Shown: positions 25,677 through 34,879 of the stretch, one piece after another
Layout of the letters: every line of letters begins with the position of its first letter
Numbering within the stretch: position 1 is the stretch's first letter
From: an uncultured Clostridia bacterium
GTDB lineage: Bacteria > Bacillota > Clostridia > Christensenellales > Aristaeellaceae
Direction of reading: 5' to 3'
NCBI GenBank assembly: GCA_934631025.1
Contig: CAKTXR010000015.1
Location: 1 to 55,326, forward strand
Length of the DNA stretch: 55,326 nt
Notes under the pieces: generated by a model
What the model saw: the letters and a program-made list of their open reading frames with translations, nothing else
Told to the model about the DNA's origin: nothing
The model's database searches: none
Program-made: the position numbers and the translations under genes

Positions 25677-26114
25677 TCACTCCTTTCGGAGCATTTTGAA
25701 CATCCCCGGCCCGTCCCAGTCGCAGGGGCGATCCTCAAAGCCCTGCCGCCGGTAAAAGGCCGCAGCTGACGGCGTGCTGATCAGCTCCAGACTGACCGCC
25801 CAGCCGGGCTGGAGGCTCTCGAGAATGTATTTGTGCAGCGCGTCCATCAGAGCCCGTCCAACGCCCTTGCCCTGCCAGGCCGGCAGAACGGCGAAATCCT
25901 TTATGTAAAAGCTCATGCCGCCGTCGCCCAGCAGCCGCGCCATGCCGACGGGCGTGTCTCCGGCATAGGCCGTGAAGGACGCGCGCGTGTTTGAAAGGGC
26001 GCGCTCGACCTGATCGCGGCCGGGCGGCTCCCATCCGACGGCGCGATAGAGCGACAGAAACACGTCGGCTGTCAGCGCGTCGACGGCGATTTTGAAGGGC
26101 GCTTTATCGGCCAT
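25677..26114 (-). CDS. GNAT family N-acetyltransferase
   Basis: The 145-residue acetyltransferase has the motif FAVLPAWQGKGVGRALMDAL (acetyl-CoA binding), followed by LELISTPSAAAFYRRQGF. AGGAGGAATAAAGC precedes the ATG. The strong promoter at 26183-26211 drives it, and the second acetyltransferase gene begins 5 bp after its stop. Substrates of both are unknown. Confidence 0.88.
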   Translation of the reverse strand: MADKAPFKIAVDALTADVFLSLYRAVGWEPPGRDQVERALSNTRASFTAYAGDTPVGMARLLGDGGMSFYIKDFAVLPAWQGKGVGRALMDALHKYILESLQPGWAVSLELISTPSAAAFYRRQGFEDRPCDWDGPGMFKMLRKE

Positions 26115-26151
26115 GCTTTATTCCTCCTGCGGGCTTATGAGTAACACATAA

Positions 26152-26171
26152 TTTGCAATACACAATGCAAA
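26152..26171. promoter_or_regulatory. Operator-like palindrome in the acetyltransferase leader
   Basis: TTTGCA-N8-TGCAAA, a perfect inverted repeat about 10-30 bp downstream of the expected transcription start. Confidence 0.4.
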
Positions 26172-26182
26172 ACACGCGTTAT

Positions 26183-26211
26183 ATTATAGCTGCGCAGAAT
26201 ACGTCTGTCAA
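26183..26211 (-). promoter_or_regulatory. Consensus promoter of the acetyltransferase pair
   Basis: On the minus strand TTGACA, 17 bp, TATAAT: a perfect sigma-70/sigma-A consensus. Confidence 0.85.
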
Positions 26212-26292
26212 GCGTTTTTTCTGAAATGTGCAAGAAATTATGCGGATTCAGCAGATGGCGGCGGGCAGCGTAAGCGCGGCGGCAGTCTGGGC

Positions 26293-26550
26293 GTGAGCAT
26301 TTTAGAGGGGCGGCTGTTCGGACTGCTCAGTCTGATGAAAGCGGAGAACCCCGTGCAGGGCGTGGTCGATGCAGAAGGGCGGTACCGCCTGAGCGGAAGC
26401 ATACGCACCCGCATGAGCGCCTATCCCTTCGAAGGCGAGGGGTTGCTGCTGCCGGAGAGCGTCGAGCTGATGCTGCGCTGCGCGGGAATCACGCTGCCTC
26501 TGCGCGGAACAAGAAGGGAGGAATGCCCATGCGGACGTTTTATCGCGTGA
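26293..26550 (+). CDS. Short unrecognised open frame before the RND pseudogene
   Basis: An 85-residue frame from GTG. It includes GVVDAEGRYRLSGSI, which looks protein-like, but no domain is recognised and no clear ribosome binding site precedes it. It runs 22 bp into the start of the RND gene. It may be the tail of another decayed member of this cluster. The rest of the gap 26115-26528 holds the acetyltransferase promoter and operator. Confidence 0.25.
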   Translation: MSILEGRLFGLLSLMKAENPVQGVVDAEGRYRLSGSIRTRMSAYPFEGEGLLLPESVELMLRCAGITLPLRGTRREECPCGRFIA

Positions 26551-28376
26551 TGACGCGCTGTCCGAAAACCGTTGTGCTGATTTTTATCCTGCTGACGGCA
26601 GTCTGCGCGCTGATTAAGCCGCTGATTGCCGTCAACTACGACATGAACGACTCTCTGCCGCCGGATACGGCTTCCACGCGGGCGCTCGATGCCATGGACG
26701 TGGAATACGACGGCGGCGTGCCCAACGCCCGTGTGATGGTCAAAAACGTCACCGTGCCCGAGGCGCTGGACTACAAGCGCGCGCTGGAAGCGATCGACGG
26801 CGTGACCAGCGTGACATGGCTGGACGGCGCGGCGCTGTTCTCCGTCACGATCGCCGAGGATAAGCGCATATCGGCGGTGGATGCAATCCGTGCGCTGATC
26901 GGCGGGGACAACGCCATGAGCGGATCGGCGGTTTCTACGGCCGTGGCCACGACCAGTACCGTATCGCAGATTCAGATCATTTCGGTTGCCGCGGTGGCGT
27001 TCGTGCTGTTTGTCCTTCTTCTGACCACGACCTCATGACTGGAGCCGCTGGTGGTGCTGAGCAGTCTGGGCGTGGCGATACTCATCAACAGCGGCACGAA
27101 CCTGATCTTCGGCGAGATCTCGTTTGTGTCCAATGCGGCGGGCAGCATATTGCAGCTGGCGGTGTCGCGGGACTATTCCATCTTCCTGCTGTATCGCTTT
27201 GAAGAATGCCGCCATGAGACGGACGATCCCCGCGAGGCCATGGTCGAGGCGCTGTGCAAATCCACGATGTCGATTCTCTCCAGCGGCCTGACCACCGTCA
27301 TCGGCTTTCTGGCGCTGTGCCTGATGCAGTTCCAGATCGTCCCGGACATGGGCCTTGTGCTGGGCACTGGCGTGGCGGTGAGCCTGATCACGGTGTTCAT
27401 CTTCTCGCCCGCGCTGATCCTGCTCACGCATAATCTGCTGGAAAAGACGCGGCACCGCTCGTTCATGCCCTCGTTTAGGGGACTGGGCAAGTGCGTCATG
27501 CATCTGATGATCCCCGTGCTTGTGATTTTGCTGGCGCTGGTTGTTCCCGCCTATCTGGGCGCGGATATTCAGGCCATCGAGGACGTGTTCGGCAAGAGCG
27601 ACACCTATGTGCTGATGGCGCCCCGCGGCAATACGGCGCGGGAAAGGGAACTGTCGGACGCGCTGAAAGAGCTGCCGCAGGTGAGCGGTATCCTGTCCTA
27701 TGTGGACAACGCGGACAGCGTCATTCCGACGGAATATGTGGAATCCGACATGCTGTCCAAGCTGGTGTCCGAGCACTACAGCCGGCTTGTGCTGTCGGTG
27801 AAGGCCGATCTGGAAGGCGACGCGGCGTTTGATCTCGTGGCGCGCGTGCGGGAGATCGCCGAAGGCTATTCCATTGCGGCTGTGTTCATCGTGCTGCTGT
27901 TCTCGTTCAAGTCGATCTCGCTGCCGGTGATTCTGGTGCTGGCCATTAAATCGGGCATATGGATCAACACGGCGATTCCGTATTTCACTGGTCAGAGCGT
28001 GTTCTACATTTCGTATCTGATTATCACGTCCATTCAGCTGGGCGCGACGGTGGACTACGCGATCCTCTTCACCGACCGCTATACCGAGTTTCGCCGCAGC
28101 CTGCCCAAGAAAGAGGCCGTCGTGCAGACCGTATCGTCGGTCACCGTATCCATACTGACCTCCGGCCTGGCGCTGACGGTTGTGGGCTTTCTGCTGGGCT
28201 ATATTTCGACGCACGGCCTGCTCAGGCAAATGGGCTTCTTCCTCGGCAGGGGCGCGCTGCTCTCGATGATCATCGTGCTGTTCGCGCTGCCGGGCATGCT
28301 GTATCTGCTGGACGGACTGATCGAGCGCACCACAAAGGGCGTGGCGTTTATCAAAGCGAATAGGAAGGGAGAATGA
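26529..28376 (+). pseudogene. MMPL/RND-type exporter, broken by a nonsense codon and a deletion
   Basis: The frame is an MMPL-family RND transporter: N-terminal helix, external loop (DMNDSLPPDTASTRALD), then helices containing SRDYSIFLLYRFEECR and later GATVDYAILFTDRYTEFRR, the paired signatures of the family. Codon 170 is TGA at 27036-27038, where relatives have tryptophan (TTTS-W-LEPL), a TGG to TGA change; the same frame continues intact to 28376. A second defect is in the second external domain. After VARVREIAEGYS the protein jumps directly to the helix IAAVFIVLLF, and roughly 30 or more residues usually found there are absent. Nearby genes end normally with TGA, so recoding is unlikely. 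AAGGGAGG precedes ATG 26529. Confidence 0.85.
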
Positions 28377-28379
28377 CCT

Positions 28380-29927
28380 ATGAATTTCAAAAAGGGAATG
28401 TCGCTGGCACTGACCGTCGCCATGCTGGACAGCGGCGCGCTGGCATGCCGACGGCGGCAAGGAGGAAGTTATCTATGCCGTGCTGGACGCGCAGGGGCAA
28501 TGTGGAGATCGAGCTGGATATTCGCAAAAATCCCGATTACGAGGGCGAGCTGTTCCGCAGCCACGCCTTGCGGATCACCGCGGCGTTGGACACGGAAAAA
28601 TGCCGCAATATCGCCGCCGAGGGTGCGACGGCGGCCAATGTGGGCACCAGCCGTCAGATGAGCTGCATCGTGCTGCCGAATACCGAGAAAACCATCCTCA
28701 TTTCCACCGATGCGACGTATTTCGAGATGGACGCGATCTCCTCCAACGGCGTTCGGCTTTCGCTGGATATCGACGTGGACGACAGCAAACTGACCGATCA
28801 GACCGACAAAATCGTCGATGCGGGCGAAAAGCTGGACGACGGGGCACAGGAGCAGCTGGACGGCGCGCAAAAGATCGTAGACGCGATCTATGAAACCGCC
28901 AACGACGCGCTGGCGGTCTCGAAGGGCGGTTTCAGCAAACTGGGGATTGCGCTGACCAGCGAGAACTATGCCGAGGAGATCGCCCGCCTGCAAAGCGAAT
29001 TGCTCGAAAACGTGGACGATTACGTCCGCGGCCAGGCCGACGAACAACTGCGCGAACGGGAAGAGGAAGCGGCGCGAGCAGGTGGAATCCGCTGTAAAGG
29101 CCGCCGCCCGACAACAGGTAACGGACAAAGTGACCGAAGCGGCGCGCGAGGAAGTGCGCCGTCAGGTGCTTGAAGGCGGCGAGGAGCAGGGCGCACGGCC
29201 GTGGAAGCCGCGGCGCGGGAGCAGGTACGCGCGCCGATCAGCGCTCAGGTGGAAGCGGAGATTCGCGCCGCCGTCCTCGAAGAGCTGGCGCAGTCGGGCG
29301 CGGCTGGACAGACGGAAACGCAGACGCTCAGCCCTGACGGCGTGGCTCCGTACGCTGTTTGAGCTGCGCGGCGCGGTGGCCCATGCGGAGGGAACGCCGA
29401 GCGACGAACGGATCGACGCGATCGCTAAGGAGCGCATGGCTTCTTCCGAGGTGCAGATCGAGAGCGCCGTGGCGGAACAGATGGCCGGCGAGACGGTGCA
29501 GGGCATGATCGCGGCTGAAATCGAGAAGCAGATGACCTCGGACGCGGTGCAGGCGAAGATCGACGAGGAAACCGCCGCGCAGCTCGCGTCCGCTGATACG
29601 CAGGCTTTATTGGAGAGCATGATCGAGCGGCAGATGCAGTCGGACGACGTGCAGCGGCTGATCAGCCGGAACGTCGAGGCGCAGATGGCTTCCGGCGACG
29701 TGCAAAAGCTGATTACCCAGAACATCGACGAACAGATGTCTTCTAATGAAGTTCACTCGAAAATCGAGGAGGAAATGGAAAAGCAGCGCGGCAGCCAGAA
29801 ATATCTTAACAGCGTGGCGCAGGCGCTGGAGGAAAACGGGGAGAATGGAGAGGCCTATCGCGCGCTGTCCGAACTGCGGGAGAAGCTGGACGACATACAG
29901 AAATATCGACTTCAGGGGATTGCCTGA
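28380..29927 (+). pseudogene. Secreted coiled-coil partner of the RND exporter, multiply frameshifted
   Basis: It starts with ATG 28380 behind GGAAGGGAG and a signal-like sequence (KKGMSLALTVAMLDSGALA). Homology-like coherence then shifts frame at least four times. A +1 slip in the GGGG run near 28495 moves it to the frame reading NVEIELDIRKNPDYEGE. Another near 29070 continues as EQVESAVKAAARQQVTDKV. One near 29195 gives VEAAAREQVRAPISAQVEAEI, and one near 29350 leads to the terminal EGTPSDERIDAIAKERM part. The second half is strongly heptad-like with repeated Q-M-x-S-x-x-V-Q units, and the total size fits the exported proteins found beside MMPL transporters in clostridia. Together with the gene upstream it is a dead exporter locus. 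Confidence 0.8.
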
Positions 29928-29979
29928 AGCCGGAAGGCGTGCTATGATAGAGCAAATGGATTCAGGAGGAGAAAGCGCC

Positions 29980-30807
29980 ATGAAATATACGACGCTGCGG
30001 ACGACCATTCCCGCGCAGGGCGGCTCGATGAAGCTGCTTATTCTTCGACCGGAGGAACCTGCGCCGGAGAGCGGCCGCCCCGGCGTTTTGTGGATCCACG
30101 GCGGCGGATATATTACCGGCATGGCGGGGATGGTCTATATGTCCCGCGCCCTGAATCTGGTCAGAAGGTACGGCGCAGTCGTCGTGTCGCCGGAATACCG
30201 GCTGGCCGGGCAAGCGCCCTATCCGTCGGCGCTTCTGGACTGCCACAGCGCGCTGGTCTATCTGAAGGAGCATGCCGGCGAGCTGGGCGTGCGCAGCGAT
30301 CAACTCATGGTGGGCGGCGAAAGCGCCGGCGGTGGGCTGGCTGCGGCGCTGTGCCTGTACGAGCGGGACAAGGGCGGCGTGAAAATCGCCTTTCAGATGC
30401 CGTTCTATCCCATGCTGGACAACGAGGACACGGAAACCTCGCGCGACAATCATGCGCCCGTCTGGAACACGCGGCGCAATCACGCTGCGTGGGCGCGCTA
30501 TCTGCGCGGCGTTGACGGGGCGGTTCCGGCCTATGCCGCGTCGGCGCGGGCTGAGGACTGCGCGGGCCTTCCGCCGGCCTATACGTTCGTCAGCACGGCC
30601 GAGCCGTTTTACGCCGAGACGCTGGCTTATGTTCAGCGCCTGAGGGACGCGGGCGTGGAAGCGTCCGCCGACGTTTACGAGGGGCTTTTTCACGCCTTCG
30701 ATATGCTGGCGCCGTTTTTGCCGGTCAGCCAGCGCGCGGCGGCCGCGTTTGAAAGGCAGTTTGAATATGCCGTGCGGCATTATTTTGCCCGGCAGGATGA
30801 TGAGTGA
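29980..30807 (+). CDS. Alpha/beta hydrolase, acetyl-esterase type
   Basis: The 275-residue hydrolase of the hormone-sensitive-lipase-like (Abhydrolase_3) group has the oxyanion motif WIHGGGYITG, nucleophile GESAGGG and the histidine in LFHAFD. Where relatives often have the catalytic aspartate (DPFxDE) this protein reads STAEPFYAET, so glutamate may serve as the acid. The ATG at 29980 lies eight bases after AGGAGGA. A longer upstream frame belongs to the preceding pseudogene. It probably removes acetyl or other ester groups from sugars or small molecules, and has no signal peptide. Confidence 0.88.
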   Translation: MKYTTLRTTIPAQGGSMKLLILRPEEPAPESGRPGVLWIHGGGYITGMAGMVYMSRALNLVRRYGAVVVSPEYRLAGQAPYPSALLDCHSALVYLKEHAGELGVRSDQLMVGGESAGGGLAAALCLYERDKGGVKIAFQMPFYPMLDNEDTETSRDNHAPVWNTRRNHAAWARYLRGVDGAVPAYAASARAEDCAGLPPAYTFVSTAEPFYAETLAYVQRLRDAGVEASADVYEGLFHAFDMLAPFLPVSQRAAAAFERQFEYAVRHYFARQDDE

Positions 30808-30830
30808 AATCGCTGGTTTGAAATGCGTTC

Positions 30831-30873
30831 AGCCGCCGTGAAGCAGGGAAAGCGGGCTTTGCGGCGGCTTTTT
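30831..30873 (+). terminator. Terminator of the esterase gene
   Basis: AGCCGCCG / CGGCGGCT arms followed by TTTTTAT, 24 bp after the stop codon. Confidence 0.88.
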
Positions 30874-31052
30874 ATGCGGGCTGTCATGCGCCGTCCGTTG
30901 GCGGCGTTCATTGGAAGTATGGATTACGGCATATTCAAGGGCAGGATTAACTGCTCGCGGACGTGTATTTTGTGCGCCGTGAATGAGCGGACGGCGGCGC
31001 GGAAGGGGGCGGAGGAACATGAAAAGACAATATGACGACAGTCGGCCTGTGG

Positions 31053-31096
31053 AAAGCGGCGCTTCGGTCCGGAAAAGGACTGAAGCGCCGCGCGAT
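31053..31096. terminator. Terminator behind the lyase-like gene
   Basis: GCGGCGCTTCGGTCC / GGACTGAAGCGCCGC is a 15-bp near-perfect inverted repeat with a T-tract on the plus side (GATTTTTGG) and TTTCC on the minus side. It closes the minus-strand gene at 31105. The 30874-31052 stretch before it shows no convincing gene. Confidence 0.8.
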
Positions 31097-31104
31097 TTTT
31101 GGCT

Positions 31105-34100
31105 TTACTCCGGGTAATCTCTCACATGAGGTTTCAGGTAATCGTGCCAGAAATCATAGAAGCCGTAGCCATACTCGTGGCTGGTGCAGTATCGGCGGAA
31201 GCGCTCGGCGGGCTTCGGATCCCAGCGCTCAAGGCCGTCGGCGCGTGTGGCGCGCGCGGGGGAAAGCGCGCCCTCGCCGTTGCCGTTTACCGCGGAAACG
31301 CAATAGGCCGCGTCCTCCGCCGGAGCGTTCCAGCGCCGCGAAGAGCCGCGATAGACCAGCGTCCGTCCTGATTCGGTCAGGCGATAGAGGCAGTATTTCG
31401 CCGCGCCCAGCACCTGTCCCCAGCTGACGGCATAGCCGGCCTCTGTACGGACAACGCGCAGTCCGTCCGGCGCCTGCGCCGGCTGGTCGGTCAGATAGAC
31501 GGGGTAGTCCCAGCAGGGCTTGCCCGCGCGGTCGCCGTTCACGCCGCGAACGCGCACATGCAGCTTGCCGTTTTTCAGTCCGCGGAGGGCGTAGTGCGTC
31601 TGCTCGATTTTGGCCAGCGTTCGCCAGGTTTTCGCGTTGTCCGTACTGATTTCCAGCTGCCAGCGCTCGGCGCGGCCGGTCCAGAAAACGTCTGCGCCGC
31701 CGTCCCGCGCGACGACCGAGGTGATCTGCGGCGGCAGGGGCTGCGCGTCTAGCGACGTCCACTCGAATACGGTGCGTCCGGCAGGCACAGTGAAGCGCAG
31801 GCCGTCCTCCGTACGGGTGAACGGCGCGGGTTCGCCGCTGCAATACAGGCGATAATCCGCGCAGGGGAAGTCGATGCGCAGCGTGACGGCGGCGTTTTGA
31901 CGCGCTTCGATGACGCCGCTGATCTGCCGCTTCTCGACGGTGAAGCCGATACCGGCGTTTGCGCACTCGATATGTACGCCGCCTACGCCGATCTCGCTGC
32001 CGTCGAAAAGCGCGGCCTGCGCCTTCGTTTTGCCGTATACGCGCACGATGCCGGCGTGGCCGGTGAATTGCATATCCGCGCCTGTGTGGCGAATCTTTGC
32101 GGCGCGGTGGAATACGTAATCGGTGCGCCCTTGAAGCTCGACCATCACGCCATAATCGGTCGCAGTGGTGTATGCGCCGCGGTCGGCGTTCGTGCGGCGA
32201 TGGGAGACGTAGGTCAAAAAGTCGCCGCTGCCCTCGTAATAGCGGCCGCAGAAGGTTTCGTCCGGCTTGAGCGCGGGCATGTCGATCGGTATGCCGCCGT
32301 CGCTGTCCACGGCCGGCGCGCCCGGCTTGAGCTGCACGATGGAAGGCAGATTGTCCTTTCCCTCGTTGAACCAGCTGAAGCGGCCGTGGACGTGCATGTC
32401 GGTCACCGCGTCGTAGACGGTGATGTAGTCGTTTCCGCTCATGATGACGCTGCGGCAGCGGTAAAATGCCGCCGCCTTTTCATTCGCATTTACGCGCGCA
32501 TACTGGGCAAAGCCGAAATCGTACAGCGGCTCGGTCAGCTCGCTGCGGCCGACGCTGAGGTATTCATTGCCGACGAGCACGCCGAAATTGCAGCAGGCCT
32601 GCGCGTCGCCCTTGTTCCAGTCGCCCATATCCTCGGCACGCTGCGCGCTCCAGCATTTGCCCGCGGCGTAATAACACAGGCTGCCGCAGCCGCCCGCCCC
32701 CGCGATGCCCCAGCGGTAGTTCGGCCCTTCGTCGATCTGGATCAGCTCGACGGTCATCTCCTCCGGGTCATAGGCTTCGCTGCGCATGACATAGCCATAG
32801 CCGGTGTATTTGGCGCTGGTCAGCTGTGGGCGCGTGCCGTGCGCTTCGGCCTCGGGTCGATTGGCAAGCGGACGGTAGTGCGACGTGCCCGCGCCGGCCT
32901 CCTCAAAACCGCCGCGCGCCTTATTGCCGAGCGAATAGAGCGCTTCGGCGAGCAGCGGCTCATAGTTAAACAGCGCGTCGCCCCATTGCAGCAGCTGATA
33001 GCTGTCCGCGGGCCGCGCCGGGCTGTGCGCGCCGATCGAGGGGAAGCGCCGCACGCCGTTCACCGGCGCGGAGAGCGTCCCGAGCAGGAAAGACCAGAGC
33101 CGGGGCAGCGCCGGATAGAGCGCGACATAGTCGCCGTAGGTCTCGTGCAGCAGATACTGCGCCTGACTGAGCGGCCGCAGCATGGCATGGACATAGCAGC
33201 CCAGATTTTCCGTCCAGCGCCCGCCCAGCGCGTTCCAGGCCTTCACGTCGGGGCGCGTGTGATACTTGAGATTGCGCGCCACAGCCAGCTCGAACTCGTG
33301 CCGCCATACGTCCGCGTGAGGATGATGCGGGAACAGCGCCGCCGCCACGCCCGCCACACCGCGCGCGTCCATCAGGAAATTCGGATGTCCGGCGAGCATA
33401 TTGCGGATGGGCATGTAGTTTTCATCCGAGAACGCATAAGCGCAGAAGGCGAACGCAGCGCGCAGATCGCCATACTGCTTGTCGGTCATCTGCGGTATGG
33501 TGCGGTCAAACAGCACCGCCCAGTCATAAAACTCGCGATTGGAAACAGCGCCGGTGCGCGCCAGATTGTTGAGCGAGCTGGACAGCTCATAGATCACCTT
33601 TTCCACCATCGCGGGCGTAAGCTCCCGCACAGCGCCGAGATACCACAGATCAAAGCCGTTCGGCGAGAGAACATCGTCGGTAAAGAAGCGGGGGAAGGCG
33701 CTCCTGTCCTCATCCCAGCGCAGCACCCAGTCTTTCACCTTGTCCAGCGCGATGTACTCCTGCCAGTACCACAGCTCCTCGATGTGCGTCAGCCGTTTCT
33801 CGGATACCTTGTCCTGCACGAACAGTCCGTCTGACCGGGCAGGACAGGCGGCGGTGTCCTCCGCGTTTTCAAAGAACGCGACGGCGCTGCCGCGCGTCCC
33901 CTCGGCGAGCGGATAATAGAATAGCAGCGCTTCATCACGATAATAGAACCGCACGGCCAGCGTGCTGGAGGAGCGCCAGAGCGCATATTCGTGGTCGTCC
34001 CACTTTTCGGCATGGCGGATGAACACGCCGATGCTGCTGCATTCATCCGCAAAGGTGACCGTCTTGTCCTGCCACCAGCTCACCCAGCTGTCGAAGGGCG

Positions 34101-34764
34101 CGACGAGCGTCGGTATGCGGCCGTCCGGCTCCAGATATTGATCGATATACTCCAGGCCGCGGTAGTGATTGCAGCGCCGGATGGGGGAGAAGCCCTGCCA
34201 GTCGATCGTCATCGCGGCGCTGTCCTCACGGGCAAAGCCGCCGATTTCCTCCAGCAGATCGGCAAATTCCATGCCCAGCGCAAGGCGCAGCGCCGCGCGA
34301 TAACGCTTTTCGCCGCCGCAGAGCGCGTCGATCGTGACTTCGGCGAACACATCGCCCACCTGCCGCACCGTCACGCGCTTTTCCAGCACGGGCACATTGA
34401 GCCGCGCCGTTCCGGCGATATTTGTTTCGGCCATGCGCAGCGTAAAGAGCGCGTCGGCGACGGAGGTGATCTCGAGCTGCACAGCGCCGTTGTCCGCCCG
34501 GAAGCCGTCCGCGCCCCGCTCCCAGCGCATTGCGTGCGGCGCAGCGCCATTTTCTATAACAAAGCGCTTTTCATCGGCGCAGTTCAGCGCGGTGATCAGC
34601 GCTATTTTCCCTTCGTCCTCCACCCATTGCGCGGCGTATTGAACGCCCGCTTCGTCGATCAGATGGAAGGCGGCGCTTTCGGGGCGCTCGGCAGGGAGGA
34701 GGACAAGGCTTTCCGGCCAGTCGAACCCCGGATGATGAAGATTTTCGGTGAGCGTGAGTTTCAT
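31105..34764 (-). CDS. Large polysaccharide-lyase-like protein with C-terminal fibronectin III-like domains
   Basis: The 1219-residue protein starts at ATG 34764 behind AAGGAG and has no signal peptide. Residues about 1-250 are beta-rich. The centre is helical with aromatic and histidine-rich motifs such as LGGRWTENLGCYVHAM and FPHHPHADVWRHE, reminiscent of the (alpha/alpha) toroid of heparinase II/III-like and related lyases. A beta-sandwich with FSWFNEGKDNLPSI follows, which is where such lyases place catalytic histidine and tyrosine residues. The last about 200 residues contain two fibronectin III-like repeats. It lies directly after a sugar-binding-protein gene and so probably degrades the imported or surface glycan. 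Family assignment is by layout, not by a recognised catalytic signature. Confidence 0.6.
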   Translation of the reverse strand: MKLTLTENLHHPGFDWPESLVLLPAERPESAAFHLIDEAGVQYAAQWVEDEGKIALITALNCADEKRFVIENGAAPHAMRWERGADGFRADNGAVQLEITSVADALFTLRMAETNIAGTARLNVPVLEKRVTVRQVGDVFAEVTIDALCGGEKRYRAALRLALGMEFADLLEEIGGFAREDSAAMTIDWQGFSPIRRCNHYRGLEYIDQYLEPDGRIPTLVAPFDSWVSWWQDKTVTFADECSSIGVFIRHAEKWDDHEYALWRSSSTLAVRFYYRDEALLFYYPLAEGTRGSAVAFFENAEDTAACPARSDGLFVQDKVSEKRLTHIEELWYWQEYIALDKVKDWVLRWDEDRSAFPRFFTDDVLSPNGFDLWYLGAVRELTPAMVEKVIYELSSSLNNLARTGAVSNREFYDWAVLFDRTIPQMTDKQYGDLRAAFAFCAYAFSDENYMPIRNMLAGHPNFLMDARGVAGVAAALFPHHPHADVWRHEFELAVARNLKYHTRPDVKAWNALGGRWTENLGCYVHAMLRPLSQAQYLLHETYGDYVALYPALPRLWSFLLGTLSAPVNGVRRFPSIGAHSPARPADSYQLLQWGDALFNYEPLLAEALYSLGNKARGGFEEAGAGTSHYRPLANRPEAEAHGTRPQLTSAKYTGYGYVMRSEAYDPEEMTVELIQIDEGPNYRWGIAGAGGCGSLCYYAAGKCWSAQRAEDMGDWNKGDAQACCNFGVLVGNEYLSVGRSELTEPLYDFGFAQYARVNANEKAAAFYRCRSVIMSGNDYITVYDAVTDMHVHGRFSWFNEGKDNLPSIVQLKPGAPAVDSDGGIPIDMPALKPDETFCGRYYEGSGDFLTYVSHRRTNADRGAYTTATDYGVMVELQGRTDYVFHRAAKIRHTGADMQFTGHAGIVRVYGKTKAQAALFDGSEIGVGGVHIECANAGIGFTVEKRQISGVIEARQNAAVTLRIDFPCADYRLYCSGEPAPFTRTEDGLRFTVPAGRTVFEWTSLDAQPLPPQITSVVARDGGADVFWTGRAERWQLEISTDNAKTWRTLAKIEQTHYALRGLKNGKLHVRVRGVNGDRAGKPCWDYPVYLTDQPAQAPDGLRVVRTEAGYAVSWGQVLGAAKYCLYRLTESGRTLVYRGSSRRWNAPAEDAAYCVSAVNGNGEGALSPARATRADGLERWDPKPAERFRRYCTSHEYGYGFYDFWHDYLKPHVRDYPE

Positions 34765-34791
34765 GGCGTTCTCCTTACTCTCTCTTCCTGA

Positions 34792-34828
34792 AAACGGGGC
34801 GTCCGCCGCTGTGACGAACGCCCCGTTT
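34792..34828 (-). terminator. Hairpin between binding-protein and lyase-like genes
   Basis: AAACGGGGCGT / ACGCCCCGTTT, 11 bp perfect, with a short U-tract (GTTTTC) on the minus strand. It is likely a partial terminator that raises binding-protein expression over the lyase-like gene. Confidence 0.65.
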
Positions 34829-34879
34829 GCCTGAGTTATAGCATATGCCTGCCTGTCAAGACGCGGCGTATGCGGGAGA

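Noticed and set aside
27036..27038. Possible reading of UGA as tryptophan in the exporter gene
   Set aside because: Many intact genes in the window end with TGA without read-through, and the partner gene is frameshifted. A plain nonsense mutation is simpler.
31019..31117. Small 32-codon frame (ATG at 31020, GGAGGAAC before it)
   Set aside because: It runs straight through the 31053-31096 terminator stem and has no recognisable features.
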